Counted from the first letter of the stretch, positions 1 through 5,057 are shown. The stretch: 6,061 nt of DNA from Collinsella sp. (GCA_022713905.1 JAIHTM010000166.1:1-6061); one strand, 5' to 3'. Numbers and translations are program-made. Notes: generated from the sequence alone by a model not told the origin.

Positions 1-1038
1 TCGATTTATCTTTCCAGCCCTCTGCAGGATATTGAGCGGACGATTGGGCACGGTGCCGCGGCGGGTGCGCGCTATGCGTTTACCTCACTGCATATTCCCG
101 AGGATGGGGGAGCGGCGTATGCCGATAAGATCCGTCATGTGCTGTCGCTGCTTTCCGCCCGCGGCATTGCGCTCATTGCCGATGTGGGACCGCGCACGTG
201 CGATTTGCTCGGGCTTGAGCGCATCGAGGGCCTGCGCGATCTGGGGTTGGAATACCTTCGTTTGGACTATGGCTTTAGCGCCCAGCGGGTCGCGGAGCTG
301 TCCGGTGTATTTCGCATTGTGGTCAATGCATCGACGGTGAGTTCTGATGAAATCGCATCGTGGCGTGAGGCCGGTGCCGATGTGACTCGTTTTGCTGCCT
401 GCCACAATTTTTACCCCAAGCCTTATACCGGTTTAGCTCTGGAGGACATTGCTCGGGTGAATCTTCGTCTTGCGGCGCTTGGATTCGAAATCATGGCTTT
501 TGTGCCGGGTGATGCCAACGTTCGCGGGCCGGTATTCGAGGGGCTGCCGACGGTCGAGGCACAGCGCGGTCGCGCGTCAAAGGTTGCCCTCAACATGCTT
601 GAGCTCGCACATGGCGCCGATTGCGACATTGTGTTGGTCGGCGACCCCGATCTTTCCGATGCGGGCTGGGCGCAGTTTGCTCAAGTTTCCGCCGGATACG
701 TGGACCTGCAATGCGAGCTTGAGTCTGGTTATGCCTATGTACGTGGGCAGATTCATCACGACCGGCCCGATTCGAGCACCCTCATCTTTAGGTCTCAGGA
801 GTCGCGCACGACGCTTAAACCGGATTCCGTGCCGATGGATGCCGGTGCCGGCCTGTCGCGAAAGATGGGGTCGATCGCTGTGAGCAATAGCGGCTATGGG
901 CGCTACGAAGGCGAGCTTGAGATTGCGCGGGTCGATCTTCCCGGTGACGAGCGCATGAACGTTGCGGGTCATATCACGCCCGAGGCAATGGAGCTGCTGC
1001 CGTTCATCAAACGCGGATTCGGGGTACGGTTCGTTTAG
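1..1038 (+). CDS. mupG: MupG/DUF871 family 6-phospho-N-acetylmuramidase, 5' end cut by the window
   Basis: The frame is open from the first base (reading S-I-Y-L-S) to a TAG stop, giving 345 residues. Family members are about 350-360 residues and begin with a similar G-x-S-I-Y stretch, so only a few N-terminal residues are missing. Visible family motifs, counted from the first window codon, are CHNFYPKPYTGL near residues 134-145, VPGDANVRGPVFEGLPT near 168-184, and YGRYEGELEI near 299-308. Residues 1 to about 230 fit the TIM-barrel domain, and about 240-345 fit the C-terminal cyclophilin-like barrel of DUF871. In Staphylococcus aureus MupG cleaves MurNAc-6-phosphate-GlcNAc in the cytoplasm during peptidoglycan recycling. 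The usual partners (MurQ etherase, PTS transporter) would be to the left and are not in view. The family call is firm; the exact substrate here is inferred. Confidence 0.88.
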   Translation, partial: SIYLSSPLQDIERTIGHGAAAGARYAFTSLHIPEDGGAAYADKIRHVLSLLSARGIALIADVGPRTCDLLGLERIEGLRDLGLEYLRLDYGFSAQRVAELSGVFRIVVNASTVSSDEIASWREAGADVTRFAACHNFYPKPYTGLALEDIARVNLRLAALGFEIMAFVPGDANVRGPVFEGLPTVEAQRGRASKVALNMLELAHGADCDIVLVGDPDLSDAGWAQFAQVSAGYVDLQCELESGYAYVRGQIHHDRPDSSTLIFRSQESRTTLKPDSVPMDAGAGLSRKMGSIAVSNSGYGRYEGELEIARVDLPGDERMNVAGHITPEAMELLPFIKRGFGVRFV

Positions 1039-1054
1039 TGTGTGACCCGTGGGC

Positions 1055-1060
1055 TACAAT
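1055..1060 (+). promoter_or_regulatory. possible -10 element (TACAAT) for the ArsC/Spx-like gene
   Basis: TACAAT lies 17 bases after the mupG stop and about 60 bases before the next ribosome site, and matches TATAAT at 5 of 6 bases. No convincing -35 hexamer sits at the right spacing; the candidates at 1030-1039 are poor. It is a weak call. The alternative is that the downstream gene is co-transcribed with mupG. Confidence 0.3.
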
Positions 1061-1130
1061 TGGCCCATCATGCGAAGGCGCCTCGTATGGCGTGTGCCTG
1101 CGTTGGCCGATCTATATTCGGAGGATTCCC

Positions 1131-1490
1131 ATGACCGTACTGTTTGTTGAATATCCCAAGTGCTCGACCTGTAAGAAGGCCAAGGCATGGCTGGACGAAC
1201 ACGGGGTAGAGTATATCGACCGCGATATCGTTTTGGACAATCCCACGGCTGATGAGCTTGCGACCTGGATTGCTCGTTCGGGGCTGCCGGTGCGGCGCTT
1301 CTTTAATTCGTCGGGCATGAAATATCGAGAGCTGGGCCTGAAGGCGCGTCTGGATGCGGGCATGACTGATCGGGAGCGCTACGAGCTGCTGGCAACCGAC
1401 GGCATGCTGGTCAAGCGTCCGCTGTTGGTGGGCGACGACTTTGCGATTCCTGGCTTTAAGGAATCGGCTTGGGCCGAGGCATTGCTGTAG
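1131..1490 (+). CDS. ArsC/Spx family thioredoxin-fold protein with a CxxC site
   Basis: This 119-residue protein starts at an ATG preceded by GGAGG at 1120-1124 with a 6-base gap. The open frame extends upstream to 1038, but that part has no ribosome site and does not resemble the family. The N-terminus has a beta strand followed by PKCSTCKKA, with cysteines at residues 11 and 14 at the start of a helix. K-R-P at 95-97 is the cis-proline loop expected of the ArsC/Spx/YffB thioredoxin-like fold. Length and motifs match the proteins usually annotated as 'arsenate reductase family'. The CxxC pair resembles Spx or a thiol-redox enzyme more than a classical single-cysteine ArsC, and no other arsenic genes are in view, so arsenate reduction should not be assumed. 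It follows mupG by 92 bases and converges with the minus-strand gene at 1563-1973. Confidence 0.85.
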   Translation: MTVLFVEYPKCSTCKKAKAWLDEHGVEYIDRDIVLDNPTADELATWIARSGLPVRRFFNSSGMKYRELGLKARLDAGMTDRERYELLATDGMLVKRPLLVGDDFAIPGFKESAWAEALL

Positions 1491-1562
1491 CGGCTGCGGA
1501 AAGCGCGACCCGTTTTGAGCGCTCAGGATGGGACGTGTTTTCCATCGGCGGGCTCGCTCGGC

Positions 1563-1973
1563 TCAATCCTTGAGCTGTGCCCATTCGTGCGGACCGTAGA
1601 CCTTTACGTGCTTGTTGGGCTTGCCGCTCCAGTACTCCTCGTCCATAAAGGGCAGATATGCCTGAACGCCGGGGCAGATAAAGGGAATCCGCTGCTGTTG
1701 CAGTCGCTCGCGCTGGCGCTGCTCCAGGTGCGCCTCGGATATGACGGTCGGCATACCGGACAACTCGACGAGGCTTGCCTGGATTCGCTTAAGGTCGGGG
1801 AGTCCCGCGTGCCATGACATCCGCATGATCAAAAAGGATGCACGGCGGTATTTTGCCTGCACCACAGTAATGGCGGGGCGCAGTGTGGGATGGATTTTGT
1901 CCCGTTCGGGCCAAAGGTCGGCAGTGATCTCAAGGCCCAGGGTCTCCCATAGGTAATCAAGCTCTTCGTCCAT
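1563..1973 (-). CDS. uncharacterised protein with a PFICPGxQxYLPF motif
   Basis: This minus-strand gene encodes 136 residues. The ATG at 1973 is the only sensible start, because an in-frame stop lies eight codons upstream (1995-1997) with no alternative start between. A weak GAGG (1978-1981) precedes it with only 4 bases of spacing. The protein is soluble, with no signal peptide or membrane segment. Residues 90-113 read RLQQQRIPFICPGVQAYLPF and onward. As I recall, a similar block (IPFIxPGxQxYLP) occurs in uncharacterised Firmicute and actinobacterial proteins, several annotated MarR-like because a winged helix follows. Here the protein ends about 25 residues after the motif and no winged helix is visible. 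It may be a stand-alone form of that N-terminal domain or a shortened relative. The gene is convergent with the ArsC/Spx-like gene. No function can be assigned. Confidence 0.72.
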   Translation of the reverse strand: MDEELDYLWETLGLEITADLWPERDKIHPTLRPAITVVQAKYRRASFLIMRMSWHAGLPDLKRIQASLVELSGMPTVISEAHLEQRQRERLQQQRIPFICPGVQAYLPFMDEEYWSGKPNKHVKVYGPHEWAQLKD

Positions 1974-2023
1974 GGCGCCTCGATATCTACGCGATCATTG
2001 ATACCTCGATTGTGTTGCCTGGT

Positions 2024-2052
2024 GCTATCGTTTTCGCGGTAGAATCTGCCAA
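2024..2052 (-). promoter_or_regulatory. weak candidate promoter for the 1563-1973 gene
   Basis: On the minus strand TTGGCA (2047-2052) and GATAGC (2024-2029) are separated by 17 bases, about 50 bases upstream of the ATG. The -35 is good but the -10 matches consensus at only 3 of 6 bases. It is listed because nothing better is visible in the 1974-2140 stretch. Confidence 0.2.
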
Positions 2053-2138
2053 CGGTTGACGGCTACCGCTCGCGGCGTTTTGTCCTTCGTGTACAGCGGT
2101 TGGCTTCACAGGTCCTTCACGGGTTGGACTAAATTAGG

Positions 2139-2173
2139 CCAATTTGACTGAATTTCAAAAAAGTCAAAATTGG
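2139..2173 (+). promoter_or_regulatory. AT-rich UP-like element and inverted repeat upstream of the tRNA promoter
   Basis: CCAATTTGACT (2139-2149) is repeated in inverse as AGTCAAAATTGG (2162-2173), with one extra A as a bulge and a 12-base loop. It ends three bases before the -35 hexamer. The A-tract at 2157-2162 falls about 50 bases before the predicted transcription start, where UP elements of rRNA and tRNA promoters bind the alpha subunit of RNA polymerase. The inverted symmetry could instead be a protein-binding site. Confidence 0.45.
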
Positions 2174-2176
2174 GGC

Positions 2177-2205
2177 TTGCGTCACGGCGAGACTTCCCGT
2201 ATATT
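2177..2205 (+). promoter_or_regulatory. promoter of the tRNA-Gln/tRNA-Glu unit
   Basis: TTGCGT (2177-2182) and TATATT (2200-2205) are separated by 17 bases. The -10 matches consensus at 5 of 6 bases and the -35 has the key TTG. Transcription would start near 2212, giving a precursor leader of about 38 bases before tRNA-Gln. A second, weaker pair (TTGCCT 2015-2020, TAGAAT 2040-2045, 19-base spacer) lies farther upstream. Confidence 0.7.
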
Positions 2206-2249
2206 TCTTTCTTGCGCAAAGGCACAGCCGAGCGCAGCGATGCAGTCAT

Positions 2250-2323
2250 TGGGATGTCGTCTAATGGCAGGACAGCGGATTCTGGTTCCGTCAATGGGGG
2301 TTCGACTCCCTCCATCCCAGCCA
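2250..2323 (+). tRNA. tRNA-Gln (anticodon CTG)
   Basis: This is a 74-base cloverleaf. The acceptor stem TGGGATG pairs with CATCCCA (2313-2319), followed by discriminator G and an encoded CCA. The anticodon stem GCGGA/TCCGT (2275-2279/2287-2291, one G-T pair) encloses the loop TTCTGGT, with anticodon CTG at 2282-2284 reading CAG. The T arm is GGGGG/CCCTC around TTCGACT, and the variable loop is 4 bases. It shares a promoter and terminator with the next tRNA. Confidence 0.97.
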
Positions 2324-2340
2324 TTGCATTTGCTACATAT

Positions 2341-2417
2341 GGCCCGTTCGTCTAGCGGTTTAGGACGCCGCCCTCTCAAGGCGGAGATCACCAGTTCGAA
2401 TCTGGTACGGGCTACCA
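2341..2417 (+). tRNA. tRNA-Glu (anticodon CTC)
   Basis: This is a 77-base cloverleaf with acceptor GGCCCGT/ACGGGCT (a G-T pair at the first position), discriminator A and an encoded CCA (2415-2417). The anticodon stem CCGCC/GGCGG encloses CTCTCAA, with anticodon CTC at 2375-2377 reading GAG. The D arm TCGTCTAGCGGTTTAGGACG is typical of tRNA-Glu. It begins 17 bases after tRNA-Gln. Both tRNAs have C at anticodon position 34 and read the G-ending codons preferred in GC-rich genomes. Confidence 0.97.
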
Positions 2418-2427
2418 AAATTGAACG

Positions 2428-2455
2428 CCCGGGCCTCGTAAGAGACCCGGGTTTT
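2428..2455 (+). terminator. intrinsic terminator of the tRNA unit
   Basis: CCCGGG (2428-2433) pairs with CCCGGG (2446-2451). After one C-A mismatch, CTC/GAG continues the stem around a GTAA tetraloop, and TTTT follows at once. It lies 10 bases after the tRNA-Glu CCA end and separates the tRNA transcript from the TPR gene. Confidence 0.9.
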
Positions 2456-2511
2456 GTGTATTGACCGTATATACGGCGCCTGCCGTGTTTCGCTCAGATC
2501 GAGGAGTAGCC

Positions 2512-3429
2512 ATGGATCTGCCCATCAGCTTGCAAGACATCACGTATGCCGAGAACTATCTGGCGCAGGGCGTCCTGGCTACGGCGACGCCGCTGCTGGA
2601 GCGTCTGGTGGAGCTCGCCGAGGAGTATATCGACGCTGAGTGCAAGACGGAGGAGAAGCGCCAATACTTTAGCTTCGATAGCAAGTTTGAGCGCTTGGCC
2701 TATCGCCGCGTGGAGAAGGATCCGCGCGAGCTCGTGCAGGTCGAGGTGCCGTTTGACCGCCTGTACTCTGACATGGCGTTTGCCTACATTCGCCAGCAGG
2801 ATTATGTGAGCGCTCGCAATGCCCTGATGCAGGCTGTGCGTTGGGACCCCATGAACTGCAACTATCGCTTGGATTTGGCCGAGCTGTTCCGCGCACTCGA
2901 AGACAAGCAGGAATGGGCATCGCTCTCGTTCTCGGTGCTGGAGCGCGCGAGCGACGGTAAGTGCGCCGCACGCGCCTACACCAACTTGGGTCAGTACTTC
3001 TTGGAGCCCGAGACCGAGAACATTTCGGCTGCCGTGGGCTGCGCACGTCTGGCGCTGCGCCTGGCGCCCAATGATGCGCATACGACGCGCCTGCTCAACA
3101 AGATCCATACCACCTATCCGGATGCCGCGGACGAGAATGACGACCATGTGATGGGTGAGCTCGCCCTGCAGGGCGTGCCGACCTCGCCTTCGGCCGAGAT
3201 CGCCATCTGCCTGATTATGTGCGCGACCGATGCTGCAAGCGACGGCGACAAGCAGGAGGCTACGCGTCTGACGGTCCGTGCCCGCGACCTGGTGGGCGAG
3301 GAGGCATGCGCGGCGATTATCAAGCTGGTGCGCGAGAGCGATGCCGAGCTCAATGCCGAGCGCAGGGCAAAGCGCGAGGCTGCGGGCTCAAACGCCGATG
3401 GCGCCAAGGAGGCCGGCGATGCCCAGTAA
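2512..3429 (+). CDS. TPR-repeat protein encoded upstream of and overlapping smpB
   Basis: This 305-residue soluble protein was placed at the ATG preceded by GAGGAG (2501-2506). A TTG at 2461 in the same frame would add 17 residues but abuts the tRNA terminator and has no ribosome site. Residues about 83-116 form a clear TPR: an alternating A/Y/A helix pair ending in AVRWDP. About 117-150 and 153-187 form two more helix pairs, the last ending ALRLAPND. The N-terminal 80 residues are helical and the C-terminal 30 are a charged, Ala/Glu/Arg-rich tail. There is no signal peptide or membrane segment. TPRs mediate protein-protein contacts, and no catalytic motif is visible. The gene overlaps smpB by 11 bases, so the two are co-transcribed and probably translationally coupled. 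A specific role, including any link to ribosome rescue, is not established. Confidence 0.85.
   Translation: MDLPISLQDITYAENYLAQGVLATATPLLERLVELAEEYIDAECKTEEKRQYFSFDSKFERLAYRRVEKDPRELVQVEVPFDRLYSDMAFAYIRQQDYVSARNALMQAVRWDPMNCNYRLDLAELFRALEDKQEWASLSFSVLERASDGKCAARAYTNLGQYFLEPETENISAAVGCARLALRLAPNDAHTTRLLNKIHTTYPDAADENDDHVMGELALQGVPTSPSAEIAICLIMCATDAASDGDKQEATRLTVRARDLVGEEACAAIIKLVRESDAELNAERRAKREAAGSNADGAKEAGDAQ
3406..3412 (+). promoter_or_regulatory. smpB ribosome-binding site inside the TPR gene
   Basis: AAGGAGG, close to a full anti-16S match, sits inside the last codons of the TPR gene with a 6-base gap to the smpB ATG at 3419. It fixes the smpB start and indicates translational coupling. 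Confidence 0.85.
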
Positions 3430-3889
3430 GCGCGAGCGCAAGCTCATTTCCAAGAATCGCTCGGCACATCACGAGTACTTTATCGATGAGACGTTTGAGT
3501 GCGGTATTGAGCTGAGCGGTACCGAGGTCAAGTCGATTCGCGAGCGCGCGTGCCAGATTACCGATACCTTTGCACTGATTCGTGGCGGGGAGTGCTGGCT
3601 CGTCGGCCTGCATATCCACCCTTATAGCCATGGTGGCGTGTGGAATCGCGATCCCGACCGTCGGCGCCGTCTGCTGCTGCACCGCAAGGAGATCGACTTT
3701 CTTGACGGCAAACTTCGCAACCGTGGTTATGCGCTGGTTCCGTTGGAGCTCTACTTTAATACCGACGGTCGCGTAAAACTGCTGCTGGGCCTGGGTCGCG
3801 GCAAGAAGCTCTACGACAAGCGCGAGGACATGGCCAAGCGTGATGTCCAACGCGAGATCGACCGTGCCCTCAAGGAACGCAACCGCTGA
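3419..3889 (+). CDS. smpB: SsrA-binding protein SmpB (trans-translation)
   Basis: The protein has 156 residues, the normal SmpB length. Family signatures occur in order: SAHHEYFIDETFECGIELSGTEVKS (residues 15-39), GLHIHPYSHG (63-72), RRLLLHRKEI (83-92), GYALVPLELYF (103-113) and LGLGRGKKLYDKRE (123-136). A basic tail (KRDVQREIDRALKERNR) follows; it folds into a helix in the ribosomal decoding site. SmpB binds tmRNA and brings it to ribosomes stalled on broken mRNA, allowing peptide tagging and release. The start is fixed by AAGGAGG at 3406-3412. The gene overlaps the TPR gene by 11 bases. No tmRNA gene is recognisable in the 207 bases downstream, so ssrA must lie elsewhere. Confidence 0.97.
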   Translation: MPSKRERKLISKNRSAHHEYFIDETFECGIELSGTEVKSIRERACQITDTFALIRGGECWLVGLHIHPYSHGGVWNRDPDRRRRLLLHRKEIDFLDGKLRNRGYALVPLELYFNTDGRVKLLLGLGRGKKLYDKREDMAKRDVQREIDRALKERNR

Positions 3890-3901
3890 CCGTCCTTCAT
3901 A

Positions 3902-3968
3902 AGTTGCGGTGGAATACGGACTGTTTTGCCTGTTTGAGGGGCTATTCAGTCCCTATTTCACCGCAACT
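3902..3968 (+). repeat. long near-perfect hairpin/inverted repeat after smpB
   Basis: A 67-base element folds in one register without bulges. The outer stem AGTTGCGGTGGAATA (3902-3916) pairs with TATTTCACCGCAACT (3954-3968) over 15 pairs, one of them G-T. After one C-C mismatch, GGACTG/CAGTCC adds six pairs. GCCT/GGGC (3928-3931/3939-3942) can add four more around a 7-base loop. No T-run follows directly, so it is not a standard terminator. It starts 12 bases after the smpB stop. It could be a REP/MITE-like repeat, an RNA-processing or stability hairpin in the smpB 3' region, or part of a small RNA. Confidence 0.8.
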
Positions 3969-4010
3969 GCGGGCGTCTCATCTTTCTTACTGTTCTGACA
4001 CATATGTTTC

Positions 4011-4044
4011 AAAGGCGGCGTCCGTTATGGGCGCTGCCTTTTTT
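4011..4044 (+). terminator. intrinsic terminator between smpB and the flavin reductase gene
   Basis: A 13-pair stem (4011-4023 with 4029-4041, including two G-T pairs) closes on the 5-base loop GTTAT. Its 3' arm runs into six T residues (4039-4044). It most likely ends the TPR-smpB transcript. Because it sits only 52 bases before the flavin reductase start, it could also act as an attenuator in that gene's leader. Confidence 0.85.
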
Positions 4045-4095
4045 GTGGGTACATACATCCATGAGGTTCCAGCCCGGGTTAGGGGAGTGATCGTT

Positions 4096-4599
4096 ATGGA
4101 CAAAACTGCGTTCTTTACCATGCCGAGCGGTCTGTACGTGGTGAGCGCCGCGGCAGACGGGCTGCGCGCCGGCTGCGTCATCAACACGGCGGTGCAGGTG
4201 ACGTCCATGCCGCCGCGCATTTCGGTTGCCGTGAACAAGGACAACGTCACCTCGGGCGTCATCGCTTCGGCCAAAGCGTTCGCGCTGACCGTGATCGATC
4301 AGGCCGCCGACATGCTCTACATCGGTAACTTTGGGTTCCGCACCAGCAGCGATTATGACAAGTTTGCCAAATACAAGACCCGCGAGACGGCTCTGGGCAT
4401 GCCCTATGTGCCCGAGCACGCGGCGGCCCTGTTTAGCTGCCGTTTGATCGACACTGTGGATGTGGGCACGCATCTACTGTTTGTCGGCGAGGTCGAGGAT
4501 GCCGAGCGCCTGAGCGACGAGACGCCGCTCACCTACGATTACTACCATAAGGTCCTGAAGGGCAAGACGCCTCCGAGGGCGTCATCGTATCAAGGCTAG
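4096..4599 (+). CDS. FMN-binding flavin reductase domain protein (Hrb-like)
   Basis: This 167-residue protein begins at ATG 4096, with AGGGGAG (4081-4087) as a moderate ribosome site 8 bases upstream. An in-frame GTG at 4087 is a possible but less likely start. The upstream open frame crosses a hairpin and a terminator and is not real. The sequence fits the flavin-reductase-like FMN-binding split barrel: GCVINTAVQVTSMPP (residues 26-40), NKDN (47-50), GFRTSSDYDKF (80-90) and DVGTHLLFVGEV (122-133). The end, YYHKVLKGKTPPRASSYQ (149-166), matches the junction seen in clostridial high-molecular-weight rubredoxins just before their rubredoxin domain. Here the protein stops there, and a separate rubredoxin gene follows 89 bases later. 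The expected role is NAD(P)H-dependent flavin reduction passing electrons to rubredoxin. The family is firm; the electron donor and acceptor are inferred. Confidence 0.9.
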   Translation: MDKTAFFTMPSGLYVVSAAADGLRAGCVINTAVQVTSMPPRISVAVNKDNVTSGVIASAKAFALTVIDQAADMLYIGNFGFRTSSDYDKFAKYKTRETALGMPYVPEHAAALFSCRLIDTVDVGTHLLFVGEVEDAERLSDETPLTYDYYHKVLKGKTPPRASSYQG

Positions 4600-4616
4600 A
4601 AATGTTTTAAAAATAC

Positions 4617-4644
4617 TTGCATTATATTATTGAGAATCTATACT
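4617..4644 (+). promoter_or_regulatory. promoter of the rubredoxin gene
   Basis: TTGCAT (4617-4622) and TATACT (4639-4644) are separated by 16 bases in an AT-rich stretch that contrasts sharply with the flanking GC-rich genes. It lies 18 bases after the flavin reductase stop and 44 bases before the rubredoxin ATG. The rubredoxin gene can therefore be expressed independently of its neighbour. Confidence 0.7.
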
Positions 4645-4688
4645 GATAAATGAAGTACATCACCAGTCGCGTTCGAGAGGAGAACATC

Positions 4689-4832
4689 ATGGCTGAGGAG
4701 AAGAAGACGTATAAGTTCGTGTGCGTCGTTTGCGGTTACGAGGTTGAGGTCGATACGCCCGAGCTGCCCGAGGACTACGTGTGCCCGGTATGCGGCGTCG
4801 GTCCCGATCAGTTTGAGCTCGTCGAGGAGTAG
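4689..4832 (+). CDS. rubredoxin, compact 47-residue form
   Basis: The protein has two CxxCG knuckles, cysteines 12/15 and 32/35, that would bind a single iron in a Cys4 site. The core reads VCVVCGYEVEV, then ELPEDYVCPVCGVGPDQFE. The ATG has AGGAG (4678-4682) at a 6-base gap. Only 16 residues separate the two knuckles, against 29 in free-standing rubredoxins such as that of Clostridium pasteurianum. The missing part is the usual GDPDNGxxPGTxF loop. This short spacing resembles the rubredoxin domain fused to flavin reductase in Hrb proteins. The product is a cytoplasmic one-electron carrier. With the flavin reductase gene before it, it likely passes electrons to an oxygen-, NO- or peroxide-reducing enzyme not in this window. 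It has its own promoter and terminator. Confidence 0.95.
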   Translation: MAEEKKTYKFVCVVCGYEVEVDTPELPEDYVCPVCGVGPDQFELVEE

Positions 4833-4872
4833 CTTGTCGGCACGCGGCTCACGGCAACACATAGCTCTGTCC

Positions 4873-4908
4873 AAGGGCCTCGGTCGAATTCTCGGCCGGG
4901 GCCCTTTT
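4873..4908 (+). terminator. intrinsic terminator of the rubredoxin gene
   Basis: A 14-pair stem (4873-4886 with 4893-4906, two G-T pairs, otherwise perfect) closes on the 6-base loop AATTCT. The 3' arm ends in TTTT (4905-4908). It starts 40 bases after the rubredoxin stop. The complementary strand has an AAGG-rich 5' arm, so the hairpin could also work in reverse for the convergent metal-transporter gene. Confidence 0.85.
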
Positions 4909-4973
4909 CCTCCGTCCCCAAGGGATCACGGTTGCTGTTGGCCGATCCTGTCTGTTGTGAGTCCGGCCGACCT

Positions 4974-5036
4974 TTTGTCTTAATCTGTAACGTCTAACGG
5001 TGGAAATTGGGTCCACTTGTTACAGATTGAGACAAA
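4974..5036. repeat. inverted repeat A (first of a related pair)
   Basis: An 18-base arm at 4974-4991, ending AATCTGTAAC, is mirrored by the arm at 5019-5036, beginning GTTACAGATT; there is a single T-G wobble. Inside, GTGGA (5000-5004) pairs with TCCAC (5012-5016). Its right half (5009-5033) is identical to the right half of repeat B at 21 of 25 positions, offset by exactly 80 bases. There is no terminal T-run, so it is not an ordinary terminator. Confidence 0.85.
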
Positions 5037-5057
5037 CGGAGCTGTCCCTCGGAATGA

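Noticed and set aside
1038..1130. Longer N-terminus for the ArsC/Spx-like protein
   Set aside because: The added residues are unlike the family and the ATG at 1131 has an ideal GGAGG.
1491..1575. Terminator between the convergent genes (hairpins 1527-1546 and 1561-1575)
   Set aside because: Both stems are short (6-7 pairs) and neither is followed by a T-run, so no terminator is called.
2106..2464. Open frames on both strands across the tRNA pair, including minus-strand frames that look protein-like
   Set aside because: They are antisense or sense readings of the tRNA-Gln and tRNA-Glu genes. Peptides such as GVEPPLTEPESAVLPLDD are a well-known artefact of translating tRNA antisense.
2461..2511. 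TTG start for the TPR protein at 2461
   Set aside because: It directly abuts the tRNA terminator without a ribosome site, whereas the ATG at 2512 has GAGGAG.
2494..3147. Long minus-strand open frame opposite the TPR gene
   Set aside because: It is a GC-rich antisense shadow; the plus-strand frame has a ribosome site, TPR motifs and operon context.
4061..4090. Nine-codon upstream reading frame before the flavin reductase
   Set aside because: It has no ribosome site and no regulatory codon pattern, so it is likely chance.
3890..4095. tmRNA (ssrA) next to smpB
   Set aside because: The region is only 206 bases, has no tRNA-Ala-like ends and no tag reading frame. It holds a hairpin and a terminator instead.
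3904..4095. N-terminal extension of the flavin reductase to 3904
   Set aside because: It would translate through a long hairpin and an intrinsic terminator and has no ribosome site. The family-like sequence begins at the ATG at 4096.
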